Positions 7,778 through 19,202 of a stretch of 64,000 bases of DNA are shown here, piece after piece (position 1 is the first letter of the stretch; every line of letters starts with the position of its first letter). The stretch is taken from assembly GCF_014863405.1 (NCBI RefSeq), contig NZ_JACZZA010000016.1, forward strand, positions 24,166-88,165. The letters run 5' to 3'. Made by a program: the position numbers and the translations under genes. Under the pieces are notes generated by a model, which saw nothing but the letters and a program-made list of their open reading frames with translations, had not been told where the DNA came from and did no database searches. The stretch comes from Dyella acidiphila (GTDB lineage Bacteria; Pseudomonadota; Gammaproteobacteria; Xanthomonadales; Rhodanobacteraceae).

Positions 7778-10225
7778 CTATTGTCCGGGTGCGGCGGGAC
7801 TGTCGTCGCCCAACGGGCCCAGGTTGCGCACGATCATGCTCTGCGGCGTCGACAGCGGCAGCTGCGCTTTTTCCAGGCGCGACAGCATGTCGAACAGCAG
7901 GTCGCTCTTCACCGCCGAGGCATCGCGCGGGCTGTGCACATAAGCCACGCCGCTGAAGCTCATGGCGCTGCTGGTGACATCGTCCAGCCGCACGTACGGC
8001 GCGGGCGTTTCCAGCGTGGCCTGATTCTCGTTCAGCGCATCCATCATGATCTGGCGCATCTTCGCCGCATCCGTGCCCAGCGGCATCGGCAAGGTGATTT
8101 TCACCCGGCCCAGCGCATTGCCATGGGTCACATTGCGCAGGTTCTGGGTGATGAACTGCGAGTTGGGCACGATCATGGTGGAGCGGTCCCACAGCTGGAT
8201 CTCGGTGGCGCGCACATTGATGCGCTTCACGTCGCCTTCCACGCCGGACATGCTGACCCAGTCGCCCACCTTCACCGGCTGCTCGGCCAGCAGGATCAGG
8301 CCGGAAATAAAGTTCGACACGATCGCCTGCAGGCCGAAGCCGATACCCACCGACAAGGCGCTGGCGATCCAGGTGAGGCTTTCGAGGCTGACGTCGGCGG
8401 TTTTCAGCGCCAGCGCAAACACGATCACCACCGCCACATAGTTGAGCAAGGTGACGATCGACATCTGCATGCCGAGGTCGAACTTGGTCTTGGGCAGCAG
8501 CTGTTCCGACAGCCAGCGCTTGATCACGCGCGTTACCAGCAAGCCGGCGATGAATACGATCAGCGCATTGAAAATCGCTCCCGGCTTGATCGTCAGCTGG
8601 CCCACCTTGAGGCCGACGAACACATTGCCGATATGCGAGAACAGATCGTTCGGGCCGCCGCCGAACGGCATCAACAAGGTGCCCACCGCCACCAGCAGCA
8701 AGAGCACGCGGCAGACCGCCGACAGCACGGTGGAGGATTGCTCCAGCGTGCCCGGCGAAATATTGAAGGCCGATTGCAGTTTCTGCCCACTGCGCCCCTT
8801 GGGCGTGAGCAGGGTTTCGAACAGGTCGTGCTGCAGATGGGTGAGGATGTAGAGCGAGCCGACAATCATGCCGATCCACAGCATCTGCCAGGAGATAAAG
8901 AAGGCAAAGGCGATGTAGCCGCTGAATACCGCCAGCCACGCGACCACTACCGCCAGCGTGGCCAGGCCGGCCAGCGCGCCGACCCACAGCGGATGCTTGG
9001 CCTGCTGGTGCCCGTGCTCATGGCTGCGCTTGATGCGCTTCACGCGCAACAGCGCGGCGCCGACCAGGCCGCTGATCAGCAACGCCAGCACGGCGCGTGT
9101 GCACACCGCCGCGGCGAGGCTGCTGCCGGCAGTGCTGTTCAAATGTTCGAGCACACCCAGCAGCAGGAACGCGCCGCCCAGCAGCCACGGAAACCAGCGC
9201 AAGGCATGCGCGGTGGCATCCATCAGGTTGGGCAGCCGCCAGGACGGATGCCGGAACGAAATCAGCGCGCGCCCAAGACCCGCCACGAAGGCCGAGAAGA
9301 AGGCCGAGCGCACGATCGACTGCGCCAGGCCGTCGATATCCTCATCCAGCGTGTCGTTCCAGTTAAGGCCCTGGTGCAGCAGCCAGAAGGCCAGCCCGAT
9401 CGACAGCGTGACAGTGAGGGTGAAGATCACCGCCAGGGCGCTGCGCCGGAAATGTCCTTCCGGCATGAAGCGGCTGGCCAGCACGAAGGCAATGCGCTCG
9501 GCCAGCCAGCGTCCCGGCACGATCAACAGCAGCGCACCGACCAGGCACAGCAGGAACGGCGCGCGATTGTCCGGCAGCCAGGCGTTGCCGACGCCCTCGG
9601 CAAACAGTGCGCCGAGTTCTTTCACGTGCGCCTGGTCATCGGGGAACGACTTGGCCAGGTCCGACCAGAAATGGATGCTCAGCGGTGAATCGGCGCGCTG
9701 GGCGAGTTGCGTCTGGAATTGCACATTGCGCGTTTCGGCAATTTCGGTGGTGAGCTTGGCGGCATCCTGGCTCAGCAACTGCGCTTGCTTGATCTGGCTG
9801 TCCAGCTTGCTCTTGTCGCGTTCGAGCTGGCGGCGCTGCTGGCTGACGGCGGCGGTTTCCGGCGGTGAACCGGCTGCCGGCGGCGGCCCGAGCACGGTCA
9901 GGCGCGACTGCACGCTATCCATCTGCGGGGTCAGCGTTTCCACCCATTGGCCAGCTTGCTGCTGCAGTACACCCGTCTGCTTGCGCAGATCGGCCAGGGC
10001 GGTGTTGTCCACCGATTTATTGCTCAGCGTGGTCTTGATCGCATCCAGCTGCTTGTTCAGTCCGCTCAGCGCCTGCGCCGGGTCTTGCGTGGAACTGGCG
10101 CTGGCCGGTGCGGTATTGGCCGAGGCGGGGCTTTGCGCGCGGGCATGCGAGCCGCCGAGGGCCAGGCCCAGTGCGAGCGAAAGGATCAGAAACGGACGAA
10201 TAAGGGTATGTGGCATGGCCGGCAT
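7778..10225 (-). CDS. Large MscS-family mechanosensitive channel with periplasmic coiled-coil domain
   Basis: An 815-aa protein (or 812 aa from a second ATG at complement 10214-10216). A signal peptide ends near HARAQ. A predicted coiled-coil periplasmic domain covers roughly residues 45-240 (repeated KQLDAI, RQLERDKSKL, AKLTTEIAE), as in DUF3772/MscK-type proteins. About ten hydrophobic segments follow, then the MscS pore and beta domain (GIGFGLQAIVSNFISGLILL, EQPVKVGDWV) and a cytoplasmic alpha/beta end. It probably opens under membrane tension to release solutes after osmotic downshock. It is co-transcribed with the AraC gene downstream. The start choice between the two ATGs is uncertain, since only a weak GGA precedes the first. 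Confidence 0.88.
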   Translation of the reverse strand: MPAMPHTLIRPFLILSLALGLALGGSHARAQSPASANTAPASASSTQDPAQALSGLNKQLDAIKTTLSNKSVDNTALADLRKQTGVLQQQAGQWVETLTPQMDSVQSRLTVLGPPPAAGSPPETAAVSQQRRQLERDKSKLDSQIKQAQLLSQDAAKLTTEIAETRNVQFQTQLAQRADSPLSIHFWSDLAKSFPDDQAHVKELGALFAEGVGNAWLPDNRAPFLLCLVGALLLIVPGRWLAERIAFVLASRFMPEGHFRRSALAVIFTLTVTLSIGLAFWLLHQGLNWNDTLDEDIDGLAQSIVRSAFFSAFVAGLGRALISFRHPSWRLPNLMDATAHALRWFPWLLGGAFLLLGVLEHLNSTAGSSLAAAVCTRAVLALLISGLVGAALLRVKRIKRSHEHGHQQAKHPLWVGALAGLATLAVVVAWLAVFSGYIAFAFFISWQMLWIGMIVGSLYILTHLQHDLFETLLTPKGRSGQKLQSAFNISPGTLEQSSTVLSAVCRVLLLLVAVGTLLMPFGGGPNDLFSHIGNVFVGLKVGQLTIKPGAIFNALIVFIAGLLVTRVIKRWLSEQLLPKTKFDLGMQMSIVTLLNYVAVVIVFALALKTADVSLESLTWIASALSVGIGFGLQAIVSNFISGLILLAEQPVKVGDWVSMSGVEGDVKRINVRATEIQLWDRSTMIVPNSQFITQNLRNVTHGNALGRVKITLPMPLGTDAAKMRQIMMDALNENQATLETPAPYVRLDDVTSSAMSFSGVAYVHSPRDASAVKSDLLFDMLSRLEKAQLPLSTPQSMIVRNLGPLGDDSPAAPGQ

Positions 10226-10380
10226 GATCCGAATGACGTGCCGGACGGTCAATTGCCCTGACCCATATTGGCGGTGCGGGGGCAGTCGGCGTTCAGGCGG
10301 ATGTGCTAGGGACGGTTCGCATGTGACACCGGCAACAATGCGCGAACGAGCCCCATGCGAAGGAAGCGTGATAAATCGTA

Positions 10381-10405
10381 AGCGCTTGTACAGCGCTGTT
10401 ATAGT
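10381..10405 (+). promoter_or_regulatory. Extended -10 promoter with overlapping dyad, upstream of ABC exporter
   Basis: TGTTATAGT (10397-10405) is a good extended -10 element. Directly upstream, 10381-10397 reads AGCGCT-TGTAC-AGCGCT, a near-perfect 17-bp dyad placed where a repressor would block the polymerase. The -35 region is poor. The site lies 49 nt before the exporter ATG. Confidence 0.5.
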
Positions 10406-10453
10406 GCCGGATCGATGCTCCATAGCCGATGGCCCTCATACGGACAGGACGCC

Positions 10454-12298
<1,845 letters not shown>

Positions 12299-12396
12299 TT
12301 CGCGCGTGCTGTCGGCCCCGGTATTCCGGTAACGCCCGAGGCATCGAGCCCGTGGTTCCAGCGGTCGTGATGCCGGCAATCTCCCGATGCCTCATC

Positions 12397-12502
12397 GCCG
12401 TCATTCCCGCGAAAGCGGGAATCCGTGTTGACGTTATGCCTCAGCGCAAAATGGATTCCTCGCGCCACAAGGCCGAGTACTTTCGTTCTCGCAGGAATGA
12501 CT
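12397..12502. repeat. Degenerate extragenic palindrome doublet
   Basis: The left arm (12397-12426) matches the 51-80 arm almost perfectly. The right arm begins normally at 12451 (ATGGATTCC) but is interrupted by about 20 foreign bases before its remaining half near 12480-12502. The rest of the 331-nt gap between the exporter and the ClC gene holds only the terminator at 12565-12596. Confidence 0.7.
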
Positions 12503-12564
12503 GTCTTGCGGCAGCGTGGGCATGGGGATGCCAGCGCAACGCCTTCTCTCCGGGTCATGCCGCA

Positions 12565-12596
12565 TAAAAAATGCGAGAGCGCGAACGCTCTCGCAT
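12565..12596 (-). terminator. Rho-independent terminator of the ClC gene
   Basis: A perfect 11-bp stem (ATGCGAGAGCG / CGCTCTCGCAT) with a CGAA loop at 12571-12596. The minus-strand transcript then continues into a run of U (A6-7 on the plus strand from 12565). It lies 34 nt beyond the stop codon of the ClC gene. Confidence 0.93.
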
Positions 12597-12629
12597 AGCC
12601 GGGCAGGCTTGCCCCAAAACGTATGTGGA

Positions 12630-14480
12630 TTACGAGGCAGCCGGCTTGCGCCCGCCAAGATGACGCGAAGTTTCGCGCGCTTCCTTCAGGCGCTTGGCAT
12701 GTGCCGCCAGCAGGTCGCCGCGCGTAATGATGCCCACCATGCGATGCGGCGCCTTCCGGCCGACCACGATCAGGCGCCCGACTTGCGACTCCACCATATG
12801 GTCGGCCGCTTCGCGCAGCGTATGGTCTTCGCGTACCACCAGCGGCGCGCGGGCGACCAGCGCCTGCACGAGGGTGTCGTCGGACTGGGCTACGTCGTAG
12901 AGCTGGCGGCGGGTGATCACGCCCACCACATTGCCTTCGCCGCCGATCACCGGGAAACCCTGGTGCTTGCTCTTGGCGCCTTCCGCCGCCAGCCACGCGC
13001 GCACATCGCCGATGCGTTGTTCCGCCTTCAAACTCACCACTTCCTTGCTGCACGCATCGCGCACGTAGATCTGGTCGAGGTAGTCGGCGGCGTAGTCGGA
13101 CGGCACGCGCACACCGCGGCGCACGATCTTCTCGGTCATGATGGTGTTGCGCATCAGCAGACCGGAAATCAGGTAGGCCGCGGCGCAGGCGCCGAGCAGC
13201 GGCAGCAGGCCGTGCGGCTGCTGGGTGGTTTCAAAGGCAAACACCACCGAAGTGAGGAACGCGCGCGAAGCGCCGGCAAAAATCGCCGCCATGCAGACCA
13301 GCGCGGCCATGCGCGAATCGATCTGCAGCCACGGCGCAACGTGGGTCAACGTCAGCCCGAGCACGCCGCCCAGGGCGCCGCCAATGGTGAACAACGGCGC
13401 CAGCGTACCGCCCGAGGTGCCGCTGCCCAGCGCGATCGACCACGACACCAGCTTGAGCAGGCACAGCGCGAGCATGGTGCCCAGGCCGAATTGCCCGGCC
13501 AGCACGTAGGCGATATTGGTGTAGCCCACGCCCAGCGTCAGCGGCATGAAATAGCCGACCACGCCCACCACGATGCCGCCCAGCGCCGGCCACCACATCC
13601 AGTGGATGGGCAGCTTTTCGAAACCGTCTTCGATGGCGTAGGTGAGCTTGGTGACGCCCACGCTGACCACGCCGACCAACAGCCCAAGCAGGATATAAGT
13701 GACCAGCGCGGGCAGGGTGGCCGTGGCCATCGCCGGCATCGGAAACATCGGCTGGTTGCCTTCCAGGATGAAGCGGATGCCGGTGCCCACCGTGGCGGCC
13801 AGCGCCACCGGAATCAGCGAGCGCGCGCGGCGTTCGAACAACAACAGTTCCACCGCCAGCAGCACCGAGGAAATCGGCGCCGAGAACACCGCCGCCATAC
13901 CGGCCGCGGCGCCGGCGGCGAGCAGGGTTTTGCGCTCATCGGCGGTCACGTGCATCAGCTGTGCAATCAGCGAGCCGAGCGCGCCGCCGGTGGCGATGAT
14001 CGGGCCTTCCGCGCCGAACGGGCCGCCGGTGCCGATCGCCACCGCCGAGGACACGGGCTTGAGCCAGGTGATGCGCGGCGGAATCCGGCTCTCATTGAGT
14101 AGCACCTGTTCCATCGCCTCGGGAATGCCGTGGCCACGGATCGCACGCGAACCCCAGCGCGCCATCACGCCGACGATCAGGCCGCCGATCACCGGCACCA
14201 CGATCACCCACAGGCCCAGGTGGTTGCCGGCCGGGCTGGAGAATTCGGTGCTCCAGCGGCCGTAGAACGACAGGTTGGTGACCATGCCGATCAGCGCGGT
14301 CAGCAGCTTCGCCACGCCCGCCACGCAGGCGCCCAGCAACATGGCTACGAAACTGATCCACAGCACGCGGCGATCGAGCGGGCGGAATTGCCGCGGCATA
14401 TGCGCGGCGGCCAGGGTAGGGTCCAGCGAGGGCGCCAGCGGAAGCGAGGCGCGCGTATGTAGCTCTGTATCGGTGTGCAT
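12630..14480 (-). CDS. ClC-family chloride channel/antiporter with C-terminal CBS pair
   Basis: A 616-aa membrane protein. The selectivity motifs are visible: GHGIP (116-120), GAEGP (156-160, with gating glutamate Glu158) and GTSGGTLAP. About ten to twelve hydrophobic segments reach to near residue 450. Two CBS domains follow, the second around VREDHTLREAADHMV and MVGIITRGDL, and these probably sense adenine nucleotides. The retained external Glu fits either a gated channel or a Cl-/H+ antiporter. The gene is monocistronic and followed by its own terminator. Confidence 0.93.
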   Translation of the reverse strand: MHTDTELHTRASLPLAPSLDPTLAAAHMPRQFRPLDRRVLWISFVAMLLGACVAGVAKLLTALIGMVTNLSFYGRWSTEFSSPAGNHLGLWVIVVPVIGGLIVGVMARWGSRAIRGHGIPEAMEQVLLNESRIPPRITWLKPVSSAVAIGTGGPFGAEGPIIATGGALGSLIAQLMHVTADERKTLLAAGAAAGMAAVFSAPISSVLLAVELLLFERRARSLIPVALAATVGTGIRFILEGNQPMFPMPAMATATLPALVTYILLGLLVGVVSVGVTKLTYAIEDGFEKLPIHWMWWPALGGIVVGVVGYFMPLTLGVGYTNIAYVLAGQFGLGTMLALCLLKLVSWSIALGSGTSGGTLAPLFTIGGALGGVLGLTLTHVAPWLQIDSRMAALVCMAAIFAGASRAFLTSVVFAFETTQQPHGLLPLLGACAAAYLISGLLMRNTIMTEKIVRRGVRVPSDYAADYLDQIYVRDACSKEVVSLKAEQRIGDVRAWLAAEGAKSKHQGFPVIGGEGNVVGVITRRQLYDVAQSDDTLVQALVARAPLVVREDHTLREAADHMVESQVGRLIVVGRKAPHRMVGIITRGDLLAAHAKRLKEARETSRHLGGRKPAAS

Positions 14481-14587
14481 GAGGGTCCGCCCTGAGGGAG
14501 GCGCAAGGTTACCGGGATGCTCGCAGCGTAGCTGGCTGGAAAATGAACGGCGTAACAGCGTGATTTTCCGGCGGAACGCCGATCCGC

Positions 14588-14619
14588 TTGACCCTTGACC
14601 TAGATCAAGGCTCTAGACT
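14588..14619 (+). promoter_or_regulatory. MerR-type promoter/operator with 20-bp spacer
   Basis: A -35 box TTGACC (14588-14593) and a -10 box TAGACT (14614-14619) are separated by 20 bp, the abnormally long spacing typical of MerR-activated promoters. The spacer carries the palindrome CCTTGA-CCTAGA-TCAAGG (14593-14610). Initiation 6-7 nt after the -10 would fall on or next to the A of the regulator ATG at 14626, implying a leaderless message. No ribosome binding site is present upstream of that ATG. Confidence 0.85.
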
Positions 14620-14625
14620 TTGCAC

Positions 14626-15051
14626 ATGAACACACCAAGCCACAGCCTGACCATCGGTGCCGTCGCCAAGCGCGCCGGCGTACAGATCGACACCATCCGC
14701 TACTACGAGCGCGAGGGCCTGCTGCCGGAGCCGCTGCGGCGGGCCTCCGGCTATCGCAGCTACAACGAGTCGGTGATCGGCCGGCTGCGCTTTATCCGCC
14801 GCGCCAAGGAACTGGGTTTCACGCTGGAGGAAATCCGCGATCTGCTGGGTCTGTCGGCGGATCGCCATCGCGGCGTGAAAGAAGTGAAGCAGCGCGCCGA
14901 GCAACGCCTGGCCAGCATCGATGCGCGCATCGCCGAACTCACGCGCATTCGCCAGGGGCTGGAACAACTGATCGAGGCCTGCCCGGGACGCGGCGATCCG
15001 GAGCAGTGCCCGATCCTGCGCGCACTGGCGGGCGAGGAGCCGCAGGCATGA
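14626..15051 (+). CDS. MerR-family metal-responsive regulator (CueR/ZntR-like)
   Basis: A 141-aa protein. The N-terminal winged helix ([26 protein letters not shown]) is followed by a dimerisation coiled coil (about residues 75-115). The C-terminal metal loop is [14 protein letters not shown], where the two Cys are separated by eight residues. CueR has seven and ZntR eight, so the metal is not certain from the loop alone. The neighbour is a Cu(I)-type ATPase, which favours copper or silver. The gene overlaps copA by ATGA and controls its own promoter. A TTG two codons upstream is less likely as start. Confidence 0.9.
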   Translation: MNTPSHSLTIGAVAKRAGVQIDTIRYYEREGLLPEPLRRASGYRSYNESVIGRLRFIRRAKELGFTLEEIRDLLGLSADRHRGVKEVKQRAEQRLASIDARIAELTRIRQGLEQLIEACPGRGDPEQCPILRALAGEEPQA

Positions 15052-17564
15052 GCGCGCAGGGATCGTGCTGCCACGCCCAGGCCGAGCAGGCGCGTGACCC
15101 GATCTGCGGCATGAGCGTGGCGATCGCCAGCGCCACGCATCGCAGCGACTACCACGGACAAGCCTTTTATTTCTGCTGTGCCGGCTGCAAGGCCAAGTTC
15201 GATGCCGAGCCTGCGCGCTACGCGGCAGCTACCCCCGCTGCGTTGGCGATATCCATGCCAGCACACGCGCATCATGCCGGGCAGGCGACGGCGAAGGATC
15301 CGGTCTGCGGCATGACGGTGGATCCGTCCACCACGCCGCATCACGCTGAGCACGAGGGTCATGTGCATCACTTCTGCGCCGCCGGCTGCAAGCAGAAGTT
15401 CATCGCCAATCCTTCCTTGTATCTGCAGCCACGCGCGCCTGCGCCGATCGTGCCCGGTGCGATCTATACCTGTCCGATGCATCCGGAAGTGCAGCAGCAA
15501 GGTCCGGGCGATTGCCCGAAATGCGGCATGGCGCTGGAACCGATGATGCCCAGCCTGGATGAAGACGACCGCGCGGAGGTGCGCAGCATGCAGGCGCGGC
15601 TATGGGCGCTGCTGGCGTTGACCTTGCCGGTGTTCGTGCTGGCCATGCTGCCGCACCTGGGCATGTCGTTGCCGATCGCCTGGACTGGTGCCGCGGGCTG
15701 GCTGGAAGCCGCGCTGGCCAGTGTGGTCGTGCTATGGGGCGGTGCTCCGTTTTTTGCACGCGGCTGGCGTTCGCTGCGTCCCTGGCAGCCAAACATGTAC
15801 ACGCTGATCGCCATCGGCACCGGCGTCGCCTGGCTTTACAGCATGGCGGCATTTGCGGCGCCATCGATCTTTCCCGCCGGCTTTCGCGATATGCACGGCC
15901 GCGTCGCGGTGTATTTCGAATCGGCGGCGGTGATCGTCACGCTGGTGACGCTGGGCGATTTTCTCGAATGGCGTGCACGCCGCCGCACCGGCGCCGCACT
16001 CAAGGCCTTGCTGGGACTGGCCCCCAAAACGGCGCGGCGCATCGTGGGCCACGAAGAACACGATGTGGCGCTGGCAGAAGTGGCGGCAGGCGATGTGCTG
16101 CGCGTACGCCCCGGCGAAAAAGTGCCGCTGGACGGCGTGGTGCTGAGCGGCCGCAGCCAGGTGGACGAATCCATGCTCACCGGCGAGCCGATGCCGGTGG
16201 CAAAGGAAGCCGGCGATGCACTCACCGGCGGTACCGTCAACCACGATGGCGCGCTGACCATGCGCGTGGAGAAAGTCGGCGCCGCCACCGTGCTGGCGCA
16301 GATCGTGGCGCAGGTCGCGCAGGCACAACGCAGCAAGGCGCCGCTGCAGCGCATGGCCGACCGCGTTGCCGCGTGGTTCGTGCCGCTGGTGATTGCGGTG
16401 GCGATCCTGGCATTTGCCGGCTGGGTGGGGTTCGGCCCGGATCCGCGCCTGGCGCATGGCCTGATCGCGGCGGTGTCGGTGCTGATCATCGCCTGTCCCT
16501 GCGCGCTGGGTCTGGCCACGCCGATTTCGATCATGGTGGCGAGCGGCCGCGCTGCGCAGCACGGCTTGCTGTTCAAAGATGCGGCGGCGATCGAGATGCT
16601 GCGCAAGGTCGATACGCTGGTGCTGGATAAAACCGGCACGCTTACCGAAGGCAAACCCGCACTGACGCGGATTGTGGCGCTGGGCGACTACCGCGACAGC
16701 GACTTGCTGGCCTGGGCGGCAAGCCTGGAACGTGCCAGCGAACATCCGCTGGCCAAGGCCGTGCTGGCCGCTGCGAAAGAGCAGGGTGTGCCGTTTGCCG
16801 AGGTCGTCGATTTTCGCGTGCATGCCGGCAGCGGGGTCAGCGGACAGCTAGCAGGCCGCACACTTGCGTTCGGCAACCTCGCACTGATGACGCAACTCGG
16901 CATCGCCGTGGATGAGCCGGCTAGTGCCAGTGCCGACGCCCTGCGCGGCGAAGCTGCCACGGTGATGCTGCTGGCCGTCGACGGCAGACTCGCCGGCCTG
17001 TTTGCGGTAAGCGATCGCATCAAGCCGGATACGCCTGCTGCACTCGCCGCATTGAAGGCTTCCGGCCTGCGGATCGTGATGCTCACCGGCGACCATGCCG
17101 TCACCGCCAATCGGGTGGCGCAGGCGTTGGGCATCGATGAGGTGCATGCCGGCAGTACGCCGTCCGGCAAGGCCGCGCTCGTCGCCGCGTTGCGCCAGCA
17201 GGGACGCTGCGTGGCCATGGCCGGCGATGGCATCAACGACGCACCGGCATTGGCGGCGGCGGATATCGGCATTGCCATGGGGCAGGGTACCGATGTGGCG
17301 ATGGAGAGCGCGCAGCTCACGCTGGTGAAAGGGCGGCTCGGCGGCATCGTGCAGGCGCGCGGCTTGTCGCAGGCAACGGTGCGCAATATCCGCCAGAACC
17401 TGTTCTTCGCCTTCATCTATAACGCGCTGGGCGTGCCGCTGGCAGCCGGCGTGCTGTATCCGCTGTTCGGCATCGTGCTGTCGCCGATGCTCGCCGCGCT
17501 GGCGATGAGCCTGTCCTCGGTATCGGTGGTGAGCAACGCCCTGCGCTTGCGCCAGGCTGCGTGA
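15048..17564 (+). CDS. copA: Copper-translocating P1B-type ATPase with YHS/HMBD N-terminus
   Basis: An 838-aa inner-membrane pump. The N-terminus lacks an HMA domain with GMTCxxC. It carries instead two YHS/TRASH-like cysteine modules (DPICGM...[15 protein letters not shown]...HHFCAAGCK) and a heavy-metal-binding module (YTCPMHPEV...[10 protein letters not shown]). The ATPase core is complete: TGE (378-380), CPC in the sixth helix (483-485), DKTGT (phosphorylated Asp527), SEHPLAKA and [13 protein letters not shown] with this N-terminus points to Cu(I)/Ag(I) export to the periplasm. Translation is coupled to the MerR gene. Two stem-loops lie between it and the next gene. Confidence 0.93.
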   Translation: MSAQGSCCHAQAEQARDPICGMSVAIASATHRSDYHGQAFYFCCAGCKAKFDAEPARYAAATPAALAISMPAHAHHAGQATAKDPVCGMTVDPSTTPHHAEHEGHVHHFCAAGCKQKFIANPSLYLQPRAPAPIVPGAIYTCPMHPEVQQQGPGDCPKCGMALEPMMPSLDEDDRAEVRSMQARLWALLALTLPVFVLAMLPHLGMSLPIAWTGAAGWLEAALASVVVLWGGAPFFARGWRSLRPWQPNMYTLIAIGTGVAWLYSMAAFAAPSIFPAGFRDMHGRVAVYFESAAVIVTLVTLGDFLEWRARRRTGAALKALLGLAPKTARRIVGHEEHDVALAEVAAGDVLRVRPGEKVPLDGVVLSGRSQVDESMLTGEPMPVAKEAGDALTGGTVNHDGALTMRVEKVGAATVLAQIVAQVAQAQRSKAPLQRMADRVAAWFVPLVIAVAILAFAGWVGFGPDPRLAHGLIAAVSVLIIACPCALGLATPISIMVASGRAAQHGLLFKDAAAIEMLRKVDTLVLDKTGTLTEGKPALTRIVALGDYRDSDLLAWAASLERASEHPLAKAVLAAAKEQGVPFAEVVDFRVHAGSGVSGQLAGRTLAFGNLALMTQLGIAVDEPASASADALRGEAATVMLLAVDGRLAGLFAVSDRIKPDTPAALAALKASGLRIVMLTGDHAVTANRVAQALGIDEVHAGSTPSGKAALVAALRQQGRCVAMAGDGINDAPALAAADIGIAMGQGTDVAMESAQLTLVKGRLGGIVQARGLSQATVRNIRQNLFFAFIYNALGVPLAAGVLYPLFGIVLSPMLAALAMSLSSVSVVSNALRLRQAA

Positions 17565-17588
17565 CGTCTGTCAGATGCGATGGATGAC

Positions 17589-17610
17589 GCCTGCGCCTGC
17601 TTGCGCAGGC
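17589..17610. other. Stem-loop after copA
   Basis: GCCTGCGC and GCGCAGGC pair perfectly around a 6-nt loop 25 nt after the copA stop. No T-run follows, so it is not a standard intrinsic terminator; it may stabilise the 3' end or pause RNA polymerase. Confidence 0.6.
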
Positions 17611-17630
17611 AGTGAAAGCCGATGATTCTT

Positions 17631-17651
17631 CCCGCACCAATCAGGTGCGGG
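17631..17651 (+). promoter_or_regulatory. Stem-loop overlapping the Shine-Dalgarno of a small membrane-protein gene
   Basis: CCCGCACC (17631-17638) and GGTGCGGG (17644-17651) pair around a 5-nt loop. The ribosome binding site GGGAGGG (17649-17655) starts inside the right arm. When folded, the helix would mask three bases of the site in front of the ATG at 17663. Confidence 0.5.
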
Positions 17652-17662
17652 AGGGAACAGCC

Positions 17663-17824
17663 ATGAACGTCGTCAACGACACCCGCAGCACCTTCGATAA
17701 ATACCTGCCGCTGCTGGTCGGCCTGCTGGTCGCCTTCCTCGCCGGCAAAGCCTTGAAGCGCAGTTTCTGGAGCTTGCTCGGCATGTACTGGGCGCTGCGC
17801 GCCGCCGGCATCCATCTGTTCTGA
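17663..17824 (+). CDS. 53-aa membrane protein of unknown function
   Basis: A 53-aa protein starting MNVVNDTRSTFDKYLPLL, with one clear hydrophobic helix (LLVGLLVAFLAGKAL), a second shorter hydrophobic stretch (FWSLLGMYWALRAAG) and a basic residue cluster between them. A strong GGGAGGG ribosome binding site 7 nt before the ATG supports expression. I do not recognise the family. It sits 99 nt after copA and 66 nt before folC; it may belong with the copper unit or be independent. See the adjacent stem-loop for possible translational control. Confidence 0.7.
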   Translation: MNVVNDTRSTFDKYLPLLVGLLVAFLAGKALKRSFWSLLGMYWALRAAGIHLF

Positions 17825-17889
17825 AGCACGAGGATTGTGCGCGGGGCGCGATGCCCTTATGGTGCGCGGGCCTGCGCCCGGAGCCCCGC

Positions 17890-19161
17890 GTGAAACCACG
17901 AACCCTTGCCGACTGGCTGGACTATCAGCAACGCATCCACGCCGTGGGTGTCGACCTGGGACTGGATCGCGTGCGGGCCGTGTGGGAACGCATGGGCGCA
18001 CCCGCCCTGGCGCACCGCGTGATCACCGTCGGCGGCACCAATGGCAAGGGGTCCACCGTAGCGTTTCTGGAAGCGATGTTGACCGCCGCGGGGCAGCACG
18101 TGGGCTGCTACACCTCACCGCATCTGCTGCGCTACAACGAGCGCATCCGCATCGCCGGCAGCGACGCCGAGGATGCGGCGCTGGTGGAAAGCTTCGAGCG
18201 CATCGAGCGCGCCCGCGGGGAGATTCCGCTGACTTATTTCGAATTCGGCACACTGGCCGCATTCGATCTGTTCGCCCGTGCCGGGCTGGATGTCGCGGTG
18301 CTGGAAGTGGGGCTTGGCGGTCGCCTCGACGCGGTGAACGTGATCGATGCCGATGCGGTCGTGATCACCACCGTCGATCTGGACCACGTGGAGTGGCTGG
18401 GGCCGGATCGCGACAGCATCGGCCGCGAGAAGGCGGGCATCGCCCGCCGCCAGCGGCCGGCGATCGTCGGCGAACTCGATCCGCCGGACGGCCTGCTGCA
18501 GGCGCTGGCCGCCTGCGGTGCGCGCGTCGAGCGGGCTGGGCAGGATTTCCGCGTCGAGCGTTCCCCGCATCGCTGGGAATGGCTGCACCGGGACGGCACC
18601 CGTCTGAGCCTGCCCGATCCCGAACTGGCCGCACCGGTGCAATACGCCAACGCGGCGGCGGCGATCGGCGCCCTGCATGCGCTGGAGGCAGTGCGTGCGG
18701 ACGAACTGGAACGGATCGCCGCGGCCGGCATGCATCTGCCCCGGGCGCCGGCGCGCCTGCAGTCGCTGGGCGGCGATCCGCTGCTGATCGTCGACGTGGG
18801 GCACAACCCCCAGGCCGCCCGCGCCCTGGCCGCATGGCTGGACACGCAGGCGGGCGGACGAGTGCATGCGGTCTACGGTGCGCTATCGGATAAAGATGTG
18901 GGCGGCGTGATGAGCGCGCTGGGTGCGCGCATTGCGCACTGGCATCTGGCCGGGCTCGAACAAGACACACCGCGCGGGCTGCCGGCCGAAGTGCTGGCCG
19001 GCGTGCTGCACCAGGTACTGCCGCGCGCGGCCGGCGATGTGTATCCGGATGTGCGCCAGGCCCTGGCTGCCGCAAGAACGCAGGCCCGCCGCGGCGAGCG
19101 CATTCTCGCTTTCGGTTCGTTTTTTGTTGCCGCCGCCGTGCTGGAAAGCGCGGCCGGCTGA
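17890..19161 (+). CDS. folC: Dihydrofolate synthase / folylpolyglutamate synthase
   Basis: A 423-aa protein from a GTG start at 17890, preceded by GGAG; an in-frame ATG at 17851 would add 13 residues without a site. It adds glutamate to dihydropteroate and to folates. The Mur-ligase-like ATP loop is GGTNGKGST, followed by YTSPHL, LEVGLGGRLDAVN and VDLDHVEWLG. The C-terminal domain starts around LIVDVGHNPQAA. The gene is followed by dedD, cvpA and purF, the order known from Escherichia coli and many Gammaproteobacteria. Confidence 0.96.
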   Translation: MKPRTLADWLDYQQRIHAVGVDLGLDRVRAVWERMGAPALAHRVITVGGTNGKGSTVAFLEAMLTAAGQHVGCYTSPHLLRYNERIRIAGSDAEDAALVESFERIERARGEIPLTYFEFGTLAAFDLFARAGLDVAVLEVGLGGRLDAVNVIDADAVVITTVDLDHVEWLGPDRDSIGREKAGIARRQRPAIVGELDPPDGLLQALAACGARVERAGQDFRVERSPHRWEWLHRDGTRLSLPDPELAAPVQYANAAAAIGALHALEAVRADELERIAAAGMHLPRAPARLQSLGGDPLLIVDVGHNPQAARALAAWLDTQAGGRVHAVYGALSDKDVGGVMSALGARIAHWHLAGLEQDTPRGLPAEVLAGVLHQVLPRAAGDVYPDVRQALAAARTQARRGERILAFGSFFVAAAVLESAAG

Positions 19162-19202
19162 ACCCGGCGTGCCTTGCCGTCATGCTGGGCGACGGGGCCG
19201 GG

